Shown here: positions 8,412 through 18,800 of the stretch, one piece after another
How positions within the stretch are numbered: position 1 is the stretch's first letter
Layout: each line of letters begins with the position of its first letter
Assembly (NCBI GenBank): GCA_031553195.1
Contig: JAVBLV010000023.1
Span: 4,757 to 68,756, forward strand
Reading direction: 5' to 3'
DNA: 64,000 nucleotides
DNA from: JAVBLV01 sp031553195
GTDB lineage: Bacteria > Bacteroidota > Bacteroidia > Bacteroidales > P3
Program-made: the position numbers and the translations under genes
The notes under the pieces: generated by a model
What the model saw: only the letters and a program-made list of their open reading frames with translations
What the model was told of the DNA's origin: nothing
Databases searched by the model: none

Positions 8412-11303
8412 TTACTTTAAACCTAATTCCTCTTTCAAAAATTCTCCTGTATAACTCTCTTTAGATTGAGCAATCTGTTCGGGAACGCCTTCGCAAAGAA
8501 TGCGGCCTCCTCCTATTCCGCCTTCTGGGCCTAAATCAATCACATAATCCGCTACTTTTATCACGTCCATATTATGTTCTATAATAAGTACCGTATTTCC
8601 TTTATCGACTAGCTTTTGTAAAACGTCCAACAAAATCCGCACATCTTCGAAATGTAAACCCGTGGTTGGCTCGTCTAAAATATACAAAGTATTTCCCGTA
8701 TCTCTTTTGGATAGCTCCGTAGCCAATTTGACCCGTTGGGCTTCTCCTCCCGAAAGCGTCGTGGATTGTTGCCCCAAAGTTATATATCCTAATCCGACAT
8801 CTCTTAAGGTTTTGATTTTTTGCAAGATAGAAGGAATATTTTCAAAAAAAACAACGGCTTCGTCGATATTCATATCCAATACATCGGATATCGACTTGCC
8901 TTTATAGCGTATTTCTAATGTTTCCCGATTATAGCGCTTTCCGCTACAAGTTTCGCACGGAACATAAACATTCGGCAAAAAATTCATTTCTATCGTGCGC
9001 AAACCTGCGCCAGAGCAAGTTTCGCAACGTCCGCCCTTCACATTAAAAGAAAACCGTCCTGGTTTATATCCTCGTATTTTAGCGCTGGGCAAAGCGGCGA
9101 ATAACTTTCTAATATCGTCAAAAACGCCCACATAAGTGGCAGGATTCGAGCGGGGCGTACGTCCTATGGGCGACTGGTTTATTTCAATTACTTTATCAAT
9201 ATGTTCTATCCCGTCAATGCTTTGATAGGGTAAAGGACGTTTTTGGGAACGATAAAAATGTTGGTTCAAAATGGGATGCAGGGTTTCGTTAATCAAACTG
9301 GATTTGCCGCTGCCCGAAACTCCCGTAACGCAAACCAACATACCCAAAGGCAGCGAAAGATCTATGTTCTTCAGGTTATTTCCTGTCGCGCCGTTTAAAT
9401 GAATAAAGAAACCATTCCCCATACGCCTTTCGGCAGGAATGGTAATTTGTTTCTTCCCGTTTAAATAGGAGGAAGTGATTGTGTCCTGTTTTAAAAAATC
9501 ATCCGGCGTTCCGGAAGCAACTATTTTACCCCCATGTATGCCGGCGCCCGGACCTATATCCAAAACGTAATCGGCAGACATAATCATATCTTTGTCATGC
9601 TCTACCACTATTACCGAGTTTCCCACATCCCGCAAATCCTGCAACGCCTTTATCAACCTCCTGTTATCCCGTTGATGCAAACCGATGCTAGGCTCGTCCA
9701 GGATATACAACACATTTACCAATTTAGAACCTATTTGCGTCGCTAACCGGATCCGTTGCGACTCGCCTCCTGAAAGCGTTTTCGAACTGCGGTTCAGATT
9801 CAAATATCCTATGCCTACATCCAACAAAAACCGGATACGAGTCTGTATTTCCTGAATAATTTCATGTGCAATTACTTGCTTTCGTTCGTCGATTTTTTGT
9901 TCTAAAGACAAAAACCAATCATTTAATTGGTAAAGATCCAAATTCGAAATTTCTGCAATGTTTTTCCCATCTATTTTAAAATACAGCGATTCTTTTTTAA
10001 GACGGGTTCCGTTACATTCGGGACAAACGGTTTCGTTCATAAAGTTGCTTGCCCATTTCTGTATGCTTTGCGGCGTTTCTTCATTCGCCAAATTAGACAA
10101 AAAATTTACAATTCCTTCAAACGTAATATTTCCGCCGGTTTCCAAAAAATCGTTCTTGACTTTGAGAATCTCGTTGGAACCATAAAAGATGACGTTCATG
10201 GCTTCTTCTGAAATATCTTCGACCGGCGTGTCCAAGGTAAATCCAAATCGTTCTCCGATAGCGCTTAATTGCTTGTATATCCATGAATGTTCGTTGTAAG
10301 CGCCTAATATCTCAAAAGCGCCTTTGCGGATGCTTTTTTTCTTATCGGGAATAATTTTGTTCAGATCCACTTCAGTTATGTTCCCCAATCCGTTGCACTT
10401 AGGACAGGCTCCATAAGGAGAGTTAAACGAAAATGTATTAGGCTCCGGTTCATTGTAGGAGATCCCCGATGTCGGACACATTAACAAGCGACTAAAAAAG
10501 CGTACTTCTTCCGACTGCGCTTCGCAGACCATTAAAATACCTTTCCCATGTTGAAAAGCGGTTTTAATACTTTGACTGATTCGTTGCAGGGAAGATTCTT
10601 TAATTAAAATCCTGTCAACAACAATTTCTATATCATGAACCTTATAACGATCCAACTGTAGTCCGAAAGTAATTTCCTGTATTTTCCCATCTATCCGCAC
10701 TTTCAAAAAACCTTTACGGGCGATTTGTTCGAACAAATCCCTGTAATGTCCCTTTCTTCCCTTCACAACGGGAGCCAAAATATATATTTCCTTATTCAGG
10801 TAATGTTCAAAAATAAGTTCGGAAATCTGGGCCTCGGTATAACGAACCATCTTTTCTCCGGTTACATAAGAAAACGCGTCGGCAATACGAGCATATAATA
10901 ACCGGATAAAATCGTATATTTCCGTAACGGTGCCCACGGTAGAGCGGGGATTTTTGTTTGTCGTTTTTTGTTCGATGGAAATAACCGGACTCAATCCCGT
11001 AATTTTATCCACATCCGGCCGATCCATATTTCCGATAAAATGACGGGCATAGGCCGAAAATGTTTCCATATAACGACGTTGCCCTTCGGCATAAATAGTG
11101 TCGAAGGCCAGCGAAGACTTTCCGCTCCCGCTTAAGCCGGTAACTAAAATCAACTGATTACGAGGTATGCTAATATCAATATTTTGAAGATTATGTACCC
11201 TCGCCCCATAAACCTCCAAATACTTGTTCCCATTGTCAGATTTAGGTAAAAAAATTTCATTCCCCTCTTTGGGTGAAATATTTTTTTCTGTTCTCACTTT
11301 CAT
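8412..11303 (-). CDS. uvrA: Excinuclease ABC subunit A
   Basis: A 963-residue nucleotide-excision-repair damage sensor with two ABC ATPase modules. The first has Walker A GLSGSGKSSLAFDT, a zinc motif around CPKCNG, the signature LSGGESQRIRLATQ and Walker B LYILDEPSIGLH. The second has GVSGSGKSSLINETL, zinc-finger cysteines in CETCSGAG and CETCSGKRYN, the signature LSGGEAQRVKLATEL and LYILDEPTTGLH. UvrA dimers load UvrB on damaged DNA. Length fits UvrA1 rather than the shorter or altered UvrA2 types. About 30 residues precede the usual start of homology (YLEVYGARVHNLQ), so the start at 11303 could be slightly long. Confidence 0.98.
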   Translation of the reverse strand: MKVRTEKNISPKEGNEIFLPKSDNGNKYLEVYGARVHNLQNIDISIPRNQLILVTGLSGSGKSSLAFDTIYAEGQRRYMETFSAYARHFIGNMDRPDVDKITGLSPVISIEQKTTNKNPRSTVGTVTEIYDFIRLLYARIADAFSYVTGEKMVRYTEAQISELIFEHYLNKEIYILAPVVKGRKGHYRDLFEQIARKGFLKVRIDGKIQEITFGLQLDRYKVHDIEIVVDRILIKESSLQRISQSIKTAFQHGKGILMVCEAQSEEVRFFSRLLMCPTSGISYNEPEPNTFSFNSPYGACPKCNGLGNITEVDLNKIIPDKKKSIRKGAFEILGAYNEHSWIYKQLSAIGERFGFTLDTPVEDISEEAMNVIFYGSNEILKVKNDFLETGGNITFEGIVNFLSNLANEETPQSIQKWASNFMNETVCPECNGTRLKKESLYFKIDGKNIAEISNLDLYQLNDWFLSLEQKIDERKQVIAHEIIQEIQTRIRFLLDVGIGYLNLNRSSKTLSGGESQRIRLATQIGSKLVNVLYILDEPSIGLHQRDNRRLIKALQDLRDVGNSVIVVEHDKDMIMSADYVLDIGPGAGIHGGKIVASGTPDDFLKQDTITSSYLNGKKQITIPAERRMGNGFFIHLNGATGNNLKNIDLSLPLGMLVCVTGVSGSGKSSLINETLHPILNQHFYRSQKRPLPYQSIDGIEHIDKVIEINQSPIGRTPRSNPATYVGVFDDIRKLFAALPSAKIRGYKPGRFSFNVKGGRCETCSGAGLRTIEMNFLPNVYVPCETCSGKRYNRETLEIRYKGKSISDVLDMNIDEAVVFFENIPSILQKIKTLRDVGLGYITLGQQSTTLSGGEAQRVKLATELSKRDTGNTLYILDEPTTGLHFEDVRILLDVLQKLVDKGNTVLIIEHNMDVIKVADYVIDLGPEGGIGGGRILCEGVPEQIAQSKESYTGEFLKEELGLK

Positions 11304-11311
11304 TCCTTCCG

Positions 11312-11333
11312 TCTAAAAATTTAAACAACCTCT
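11312..11333. repeat. Solitary end of the dispersed palindrome element
   Basis: TCTAAAAATTTAAACAACCTCT matches the right terminal segment of repeat copies 2 and 5 almost base for base, but none of the interior follows. It lies a few bases upstream of uvrA, in the short spacer to the transglycosylase gene. It may be a deletion remnant of a full element. Confidence 0.5.
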
Positions 11334-11410
11334 TAAATAAAAAGAAACGTCGCCTTAATAATATTACGTTTGATGGCTAAGCCATTCGTCTCCCATATAA
11401 AAACAAAAAC

Positions 11411-12391
11411 CTACAATCCTTTCAATAAATCCGGTTTTCTATCTTCCTCTTTTTGAATGGTTCGCTGAAGTTCTCCGTTTGCTACAGGCAACTTAATCGT
11501 ATAGGTCTTGCGCGTCTTATTCGTTATTTTAGTATTTACCATCCAGGGATTTAGCGTTTTCAACATTTTATAAGTCGTTTTCTGTTCTGAGGCAAAGGCA
11601 TGAAGACTTTCTACAGGAGTATTTACCGTTATTTCTTTACAAGGGATTCCGGGATATAAATCTTTAGTTCTTAAATAAAATCCATATTGCTGCGGATTTT
11701 GCATAATAAGTTTGTAAGCCAAAATGCGAAACAAGTAAAACGCAGTTTCTTGATTTAAGTATAAATCATAGTAATTGGAAACATTCTGAAGTTGAAGCTG
11801 TTTCCCCAAACCATTTTCTCCGCAATTATAAGCCGCAGCGGCCAAAGTCCAACTACCAAACGTTTTATATAACGAATTTAAAAAATCACAAGCTGCCTGA
11901 GTTGATTTTTCAATAGAATTGCGCTCGTCTACGTCTTCCGAAACCTCCAAATTATACTTTTCTCCTGTAGCTTTCATAAATTGCCAATATCCTTGCGCCT
12001 TCGCAGAGGAGGTAACGTTAACCAAACCGCTTTCCGCAACACATAAATATTTAAAATCCAGAGGAATTCCATTTTGTTGCAATATCTTTTCAATTACGGG
12101 AAAAAAACGATAAGCCCTTTTCAGGATCAGAACCGTATTCGACTGCCAATAAGTAGTCATTAATAATGCCCTATCTAAATTCTCCCTTACCGAAAAAACA
12201 TCTAATGGCGTCGCTTCGCCCGCAAAGTCCAAAGACTCGGGTAAAACCGGAGAATATACCTTGTAATGGTCGGTTAAAGCTTGCTTGTACTCCTGATCCG
12301 AAACATCCTTTTTTTGCGTGGCCAATATAAAAAATTGAAAGACAATAGCGCTTACCGACAACACAATGGCGACAATACTTAACTTTTTCAT
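11411..12391 (-). CDS. Membrane-bound lytic transglycosylase, MltD-like
   Basis: A 326-residue protein from the ATG at 12391, which begins a clear signal/anchor (MKKLSIVAIVLSVSAIVFQF). The open frame extends to 12571, but those 60 residues are un-protein-like and overlap a dispersed repeat. The SLT goose-lysozyme-like domain has the catalytic glutamate at about residue 120 (CVAESGL), then SSAKAQGYWQFMKATG and AAAYNCGENGL. The last ~80 residues resemble a LysM-type region (LKTLNPWMVN, then YTIKLP). It should cleave peptidoglycan glycan strands to anhydromuramyl products in the periplasm. Confidence 0.92.
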   Translation of the reverse strand: MKKLSIVAIVLSVSAIVFQFFILATQKKDVSDQEYKQALTDHYKVYSPVLPESLDFAGEATPLDVFSVRENLDRALLMTTYWQSNTVLILKRAYRFFPVIEKILQQNGIPLDFKYLCVAESGLVNVTSSAKAQGYWQFMKATGEKYNLEVSEDVDERNSIEKSTQAACDFLNSLYKTFGSWTLAAAAYNCGENGLGKQLQLQNVSNYYDLYLNQETAFYLFRILAYKLIMQNPQQYGFYLRTKDLYPGIPCKEITVNTPVESLHAFASEQKTTYKMLKTLNPWMVNTKITNKTRKTYTIKLPVANGELQRTIQKEEDRKPDLLKGL

Positions 12392-12497
12392 ATTCTGGTG
12401 GGAATAGCTTCTACTATGAAATTTTTGCAAAGGTACTGAAAGAGGCTCGAAAAGGCAAATGAAAGAATAAACCTTCGAGGGCAAACGCATCAAATAC

Positions 12498-12592
12498 AGG
12501 ATCAGTGTAAAAACAGATGGAGAAAATTTTAATGTCTCTATCGTAATGGTAAGAATGTAATAAACATGCATTGTAATCTTTCTTTCCTTGAT
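12498..12592 (-). repeat. Isolated tail of the 470-bp right-end repeat
   Basis: Read on the minus strand, this ~95-bp stretch matches the last part of the tandem repeats at 62351-62816 and 62833-63303: TCAAGG, AAAGAAAG, ACAATGCA, TATTACATTCTTACCATTA, GATAGA(A/G)ACATTAAAA, then CTGTTTTTACACTGATCC. Substitutions and a one-base indel show divergence and argue against a shared reading frame. It lies between the transglycosylase and ffh and touches the ffh promoter. Confidence 0.75.
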
Positions 12593-12618
12593 TATTCTTC
12601 AATAAAATCGTATTTTTG
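12588..12618 (+). promoter_or_regulatory. ffh promoter
   Basis: TTG (12588-12590), 20 bases, then TATTTTTG (12611-12618) fits the Bacteroidota sigma-ABfr consensus TTG-N19-21-TAnnTTTG. The -7 box is 33 bases before the ffh ATG. The TTG lies in the end of the repeat tail ending at 12592. Confidence 0.6.
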
Positions 12619-12650
12619 CACCTCATAAAAATGATGGAGATTCAAAAGAA

Positions 12651-13976
12651 ATGTTTGAAAATTTAAGCGACAAACTCGATAAAGCCTTCAAAGTACTCAA
12701 AGGTCAGGGTAGAATTACGGATATTAATGTTTCGGAGACTCTTAAGGAAGTCCGTAAAGCCTTGATAGACGCCGATGTGAGCTATCCTATTGCAAAAGAA
12801 TTCACTGACAGGGTAAAAGAAAAAGCATTGGGAAGAAACGTGCTTACCGCCATAGAACCTGGTCAGTTAATGGTAAAAATCGTTCATGATGAATTGACGG
12901 AATTAATGGGTTCCGAAACGGTTCAGATTGAAACAAAAGGTTCGCCTTCCATTATTTTGATTGCCGGTTTGCAAGGTTCGGGTAAAACGACTTTTTCGGC
13001 AAAACTAGCCAATTATATTAAATCTAAAAAGGCTCGTTCCATACTTCTGGTTGCCGGCGACGTTTATCGCCCTGCCGCCATTAATCAATTGCAAGTGTTA
13101 GGCGAACAAATTAATGTAGAGGTATATACCGAGCCCGAAAATAAGAATCCTGTCCAAATTGCAAAGAATGCCATTCGTTATGCCAAAGATAAAAACATAA
13201 ACGTCGTCATCATAGATACGGCCGGTCGTTTGGCCATTGATGAAGAAATGATGAATGAAATTGCCGCTGTCAAAGAAGCCGTCCAACCGCAAGAAACTTT
13301 GTTTGTGGTAGATGCCATGACGGGACAGGATGCTGTGAATACGGCCAAAGCGTTTAATGACCGTTTGGATTTCGACGGAGTCGTACTGACCAAGTTAGAC
13401 GGCGATACCAGAGGCGGAGCCGCGTTGACAATTCGTTCGGTTGTACATAAACCTATAAAATTTGTCGGGATTGGCGAAAAAATAGATGCGTTGGAAATCT
13501 TCCATCCCGAACGCATGGCCAGCCGTATTTTGGGCATGGGCGACATTGTATCGTTGGTAGAACGCGCCCAGGAACAATACGACGAAGAACAAGCCAGAAA
13601 GATACAGAAGAAGATTATCAAAAACGAATATAATTTCGAAGATTTTTTAACCCAAATCGGACAAATCAAAAAGATGGGAAGCATGAAAGATCTCATTGGT
13701 ATGATACCCGGAGTGGGAAAAATGTTGAAAAATGTCGAAATTGAAGATGATGCATTCAAAAAGATAGAGGTAATTATCGGCTCCATGACTATTCAGGAAC
13801 GCAGAAATCCTTCCATCATTAATGGAGGAAGGAAAAAACGCATTGCGGAAGGAAGCGGAAATGATATTGCAGAAGTAAATCGTTTTTTAAAACAATTTGA
13901 GGAAACCCGCAAAATGATGAAAATGATGAGCGGAATGAAGGGCGATCATCTTAGAAATATGATTAAAAAGAAATAA
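12651..13976 (+). CDS. ffh: Signal recognition particle protein Ffh
   Basis: A 441-residue SRP54 GTPase that binds 4.5S/SRP RNA and signal sequences and delivers ribosomes to FtsY. The N domain (MFENLSDKLDKAFKVLKGQG) precedes the G domain with GLQGSGKTTFSAKL, DTAGRL and TKLDGDTRGGAAL. The C-terminal M domain is methionine-rich (MMKMMSGMKGDHLRNMIKKK). Length is typical. It opens a plus-strand group with folD and queE, though repeat copy 3 separates it from folD. Confidence 0.98.
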   Translation: MFENLSDKLDKAFKVLKGQGRITDINVSETLKEVRKALIDADVSYPIAKEFTDRVKEKALGRNVLTAIEPGQLMVKIVHDELTELMGSETVQIETKGSPSIILIAGLQGSGKTTFSAKLANYIKSKKARSILLVAGDVYRPAAINQLQVLGEQINVEVYTEPENKNPVQIAKNAIRYAKDKNINVVIIDTAGRLAIDEEMMNEIAAVKEAVQPQETLFVVDAMTGQDAVNTAKAFNDRLDFDGVVLTKLDGDTRGGAALTIRSVVHKPIKFVGIGEKIDALEIFHPERMASRILGMGDIVSLVERAQEQYDEEQARKIQKKIIKNEYNFEDFLTQIGQIKKMGSMKDLIGMIPGVGKMLKNVEIEDDAFKKIEVIIGSMTIQERRNPSIINGGRKKRIAEGSGNDIAEVNRFLKQFEETRKMMKMMSGMKGDHLRNMIKKK

Positions 13977-13986
13977 TAGATTCCTT

Positions 13987-14150
13987 AGGAGCTGTCTAAA
14001 TTTTTCAAGGAAAGATTTTGAGAAATAAAAATAGCTATTTTGCCGACGGAATTTTTCAAGAATAGTAAAGCTATTTAGTAAAAATTCTGACAAAAAAAGA
14101 GCGTTTTTAGAATTAAAATACTTCATAGAAAATTTTTTAAACGGCTTCTT
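13987..14150 (-). repeat. Dispersed imperfect-palindrome element, copy 3
   Basis: A ~160-bp copy in inverted orientation. It starts GCTGTCTAAATTTTTCAAGG, has AAGATTTTGAGA, GGAATTTTTCAAGAATAG, GTAAAAATTCTGACAAAAAA and AATACTTCATAGAAAA, and ends TTTTTTAAACGGCTTC. It fills nearly all of the space between ffh and folD, so it is probably transcribed with them and could form a long hairpin in the message. Confidence 0.82.
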
Positions 14151-14175
14151 ATATTCAAAAATATATAATTAACAT

Positions 14176-15069
14176 ATGCCCGATAAAACGCCTGTAATCA
14201 TTGATGGTAAATCCATTGCAACTCAAATAAAATCAGAAATCGCCGTCCAAATTCATGCGTTAATACAAGAAGGTAAACCGGTTCCTCACTTGGCGGCTGT
14301 TTTAGTAGGCGAAGATCCTGCCAGCCAGACGTATATACATAATAAGGAAAAAGCTTGCCACGAGGTAGGCTTTGTATCGTCTGTTTATCGTTATCCGGAA
14401 ACGATATCGGAAAAAGAATTATTTTCGATTGTCGATTTTTTGAATAACGATCCGGAGATCGATGGTTTCATCGTACAATTGCCTTTGCCTAAGCATATTG
14501 ATGAGTCCAAAATAATAGAACGCATATTTCCTGAAAAAGATATTGACGGATTCCACCCAATGAATGTAGGAAGAATGGTGTTGGGATTTCCTTCCTATCA
14601 CCCTGCAACACCTCATGGTATTATGACGCTTTTGGAACGAAGCAAGATAGAGATTTCAGGTAAAAACTGCGTGGTATTGGGACGTAGTAATATAGTAGGC
14701 ACGCCGATGTCTATATTGCTTTCGCGGAATAACGAACATGCCAATGCGACGGTTACCCTTTGTCATAGCCGCACGCAGAATTTGAAACAAATTACAGTGG
14801 CGGCGGATATTCTAATAGTTGCTATCGGAAAACCAGAGTATGTTACGGCCGATATGGTCAAAGAAGGCGCTGTAGTGATAGACGTGGGAATTCATAGAGT
14901 GAATGATGATAAAGCGCCAAAAGGATTCCGCATGACCGGCGATGTAAAATATGACGAAGTAATGCCTAAATGTTCTGCCATTACGCCTGTGCCAGGCGGT
15001 GTGGGACCGATGACAATCGCATCATTACTAATGAATACTTTCGATGCTTACAAAAAAAGGAAAATATAA
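14176..15069 (+). CDS. folD: Methylenetetrahydrofolate dehydrogenase/cyclohydrolase
   Basis: A 297-residue bifunctional enzyme converting 5,10-methylene-THF to 10-formyl-THF, supplying one-carbon units for purine and fMet synthesis in the cytosol. The catalytic lysine motif is in YIHNKEKACHEVGF. DGFIVQLPLPKHI, VVLGRSNIVGTPM (nucleotide binding) and the C-terminal PGGVGPMT are all present. Length and the ATG start are normal for the family. Confidence 0.98.
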   Translation: MPDKTPVIIDGKSIATQIKSEIAVQIHALIQEGKPVPHLAAVLVGEDPASQTYIHNKEKACHEVGFVSSVYRYPETISEKELFSIVDFLNNDPEIDGFIVQLPLPKHIDESKIIERIFPEKDIDGFHPMNVGRMVLGFPSYHPATPHGIMTLLERSKIEISGKNCVVLGRSNIVGTPMSILLSRNNEHANATVTLCHSRTQNLKQITVAADILIVAIGKPEYVTADMVKEGAVVIDVGIHRVNDDKAPKGFRMTGDVKYDEVMPKCSAITPVPGGVGPMTIASLLMNTFDAYKKRKI

Positions 15070-15131
15070 TTAAAGTTAGACGCTAAGACATTACAAGTGT
15101 TCCGGCTCTTTGACTCTTTGAATACAAAACT

Positions 15132-15761
15132 TTGAACAACTCAACAACTCAACAACTCGATAACTCGGCACTTCCGGTAATGGAAGAGTTCTATAGTTTG
15201 CAGGGAGAAGGCTTCCATACCGGCGAAGCCGCTTATTTTATCCGCGTGGGAGGTTGCGATGTGGGATGTTATTTTTGCGATGTAAAGGAATCTTGGAACG
15301 CATCTATTCATTCTCCTACCCATATTGATGAAATCGTTCGGCGAGCCCTGCAAAAACCTGCCCGATCTGTTATTGTCACAGGAGGCGAACCTATGTTATA
15401 TGATTTTTCTTATTTTTGTGAACAATTGCACCAACTCAATTTTAAAACTTCCTTAGAAACTTCCGGCTCGCAATCCTTAAGCGGTTCATGGGATTGGATT
15501 TGCCTGTCTCCCAAACAGAATGCCCCTCCGTTAGAAACTTATTTTTCCATTGCCAATGAATTAAAAGTCATTATTTGTGACGAAACTGATATTAAGTGGG
15601 CAGAAGAAAATGCAAAAAAAGTCTCTCCCTCCTGTCTGATTTACTTACAACCCGAATGGAGTAACCGGCGTAAGATGATGCCTGTTATCATTGATTATAT
15701 TTTGAAAAATCCAAAATGGAAGATCTCGCTTCAATCGCATAAATATATGAATATTCCATAA
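15132..15761 (+). CDS. queE: 7-carboxy-7-deazaguanine synthase
   Basis: A radical SAM enzyme of queuosine synthesis that contracts carboxy-tetrahydropterin to 7-carboxy-7-deazaguanine. The protein has MEEFYSLQGEGFHTG, the Fe-S cysteines in CDVGCYFC (CxxxCxxC) and the SAM-binding VTGGEP. The start is uncertain. The ATG at 15180 gives 193 residues. The TTG at 15132 gives 209 but reads through three copies of the octamer AACAACTC. The residues LPV just before that ATG resemble those preceding MEEFY in Bacteroidota relatives as I recall them, so the upstream start is kept with reserve. No other queuosine genes are nearby. Confidence 0.92.
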   Translation: MNNSTTQQLDNSALPVMEEFYSLQGEGFHTGEAAYFIRVGGCDVGCYFCDVKESWNASIHSPTHIDEIVRRALQKPARSVIVTGGEPMLYDFSYFCEQLHQLNFKTSLETSGSQSLSGSWDWICLSPKQNAPPLETYFSIANELKVIICDETDIKWAEENAKKVSPSCLIYLQPEWSNRRKMMPVIIDYILKNPKWKISLQSHKYMNIP

Positions 15762-15834
15762 ATAGCGTTATATATGGAATATAGTCTTCTGAAAAACTCT
15801 CTATTTTCAAATAACAAACGCTAAATTTACTATT

Positions 15835-18800
15835 ATGAATACAAGAGCTACTATTTTAGGCTTCTTTTTCTGTTTATTCACGATTTGCAATCTGCATTCA
15901 CAAACAACTTATTTTGTTAAAAACGGGGGCAGTGATTCCAATCCCGGCACAAATTGGGTAAACGCTAAGGCAACTGTAGCAGCGGCTCTGTCTGTAGCTG
16001 TAAGCGGCGATCAAATATTTGTTGCCCAAGGAAATTATATCCTTACAGCAGAACTTGTCATGAAAGAGGGGGTAAATGTATATGGCGGTTTTACAGGCGC
16101 AGAAACTTCTTTAAGCCAACGCCCCGCCCTTGTAGGAGGTAAAACGAATACAGAACAGGCTTCGGTCTTGGATGCGAATGCATCAAGTGGAAACTATCGT
16201 CGAGTACTCTATCAACAGAATATATTTGTTACTCCTACTATTTGGGATGGATTTGTATTGAAAAATGGATACGTTATAGGAAATGGGGGTGGAATTTATT
16301 TATTGCCTGGCAGTACATTATCGAATAGCACAATCGAAGGTAATACTTCAAATGGTAATGGTAGCGGAGTATATTGCGGCGGGGCTACTATCTCTAATTG
16401 CATGATTACTTCTAATGGCCACTATTCTACCGGAGGAAACGGCGGCGGAATTTATTGTACTCATGGTAGCGTACTTGCGAACTGCACGATTGTCAGCAAT
16501 GCAGCTAGAGGCGAAGGCGGAGGCGGAGGAATATATTGCAGTAATACCACTATTACAAATTGCCGGATTATTAATAATAAAAGCGCTCATTCACTTTATG
16601 GGGGAGGCGGGGCATGTTGCTATAATAGTATTCTTGCAAATTGTATCGTAGCCAATAACGAATGTGGAATATATTCTCTAAACACTAGCATTAAAAACTC
16701 TGTTATTGCAAATAATTCTGGATTTGGCGTGTATTCTAATCTTGCTAACGGCCAACATTATTGGGGAGGTACGATTTCGAATTCTATTATTTGGGGAGGA
16801 ACTGAAATACAAAACTATGAAGGAGATATAACTTATTGTGCCATACGATCAGTTTATTATGGGGGCAGGGATGGAAACATTAGTTTATCAAGTAATAACA
16901 CAGGCAACGTAGAAGGGCAATATTATCCGGCGTTTACCAACCCTTCTTCTACTGTTGGCACAGCTGTTACTTCCTCAGACAGCCTTATGGTATTAAATGC
17001 AGATTGGAGTCTCCTGGCTACATCCAATTGTATTGACAGGGGAAACAATGATAGTATAGGCCTGTTAACTATAGATATTGCGGGGAATGCACGGATAAAT
17101 AACTGCCGGGTAGATATAGGAGCCTATGAATTCCAGAGCGGGAATAGCAATATTTACCAAACGATTGATTTTGATTCAATATTAACAGTTCTTAAATATG
17201 GCAATGCTCCGGTTCTGTTGCCCGAGTTTACAACCCAAAATAATCGTGTAACATATAGTAGCAGCGACACAACTGTAGCAACGGTAAGTAATTACCTTTT
17301 AACGATAAAAAGTTCGGGAACTTTTGAATTGACAGCCAGGACAAATCCTACTACCGGTTTTTGTGTCTATGATCAAGCGATTCCAGTGCAAATAGCTCCG
17401 GCAACAATCAATGCTTTGGGTCCGGTTATATATGTGTGTACCAGGGATAAAGGCGTCGGAGACGGTTCTTCATGGGAAAACGCTACTTCAAGCATCCATG
17501 GCGCTTTAGATGCAGCGGCATCTCAAACAATAAAACCTCAGATATGGGTTTCGCAGGGTGTTTATATCCTTTCATCTGAATTAGAAATAAAACGAGATGT
17601 AAATGTATATGGCGGTTTTGCAGGGAATGAAACAACTTTGTCTCAACGACCTGCGCTCATAGGTGGCAGAACAAATGCCGGAGAAGCGACTGTGTTGGAT
17701 GCCAATGGAAGTCCGGCTAATCCGAGACGCGTACTTTATCATTCCGGCTACTTTAGTAATCTTACTATTTGGGATGGTTTTGTAATACAAAATGGTTATA
17801 GTACAAATGAAGGAGGCGGAGTACATTTACGATCCGGCGTTGAACTCAGAAATTGTGAAATAACAAATAATATGTCTCTCTCTAAAGGAGGCGGAGTCTA
17901 TTGTGTTTATAGCAGAAGCTTCCTTGTCGATTGTATTATAAAAAATAACTCAGCTTCCATTGGAGGCGGTGTCTACTGTGCTGCAATGACGCTTACTAAT
18001 TGCATTATTAATAACAATGTTAGTAGTAATGAAGGGGGTGGAATTTCTACCTATGAAGGAAAGATAATGGGTTGTACGATTATAAATAATAGTAGTGGCG
18101 CATCTTCAAATGGAGGGGGCATATATTGCAAGGAGAAAGATACTATAATAAACTGTTATATTATGAATAACGTTGGTTATAAGGGGGGAGGCGTATACTG
18201 TATTCAAAATAGCATTCTTCAAAATTGTCTCATATCAAATAATACAGCAACTTTTTCCGGCGGGGGCTTATATTGCGAAAAGAATACAAAACTCACCAAT
18301 AATACAGTTGTTAATAATCAGTCTGCTACAGGAGGAGGAATACGTTGCGACAATAGCAACAATAGTATTACTAATTGTGTATTTTGGAAAAATACCGGTT
18401 CTCAATTGGTTCTTAATAACGGAAATAGTGTAACTTATTGTGCGGTACAAGGCGGTTTTACAGGAACGGGAAATATAAATTTAGATACGGCAAATACCGG
18501 TAATGTAACAGGAAAATACTATCCATATTTTAATAATGATCTTTCTGTTATCGGAAAAGCAACTAATACTTCTGATAGTTTGTTGGTTATAAATACCCCT
18601 TGGGACGTTCTGGCTAATTCTGCTTGTATAAATGCGGGCATCCTAGATACAACGGGTCTTAGATTGCCGTACTACGATCTTGCCGGCAACCCTCGTTTTA
18701 TTAATGGCAGAATAGATATCGGAGCATATGAATACAGCGTGGGCTACCAAAGTATCACGTGGAATCAAGCCCTTTCCGCAATTTGCGGAGATCCTCCTCT

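Noticed and set aside
12392..12571. N-terminal extension of the lytic transglycosylase
   Set aside because: The extra 60 residues translate a dispersed repeat and lie before a proper signal peptide starting at 12391.
13178..13786. 202-residue minus-strand frame
   Set aside because: Antisense to ffh, with composition expected from reading its codons backwards.
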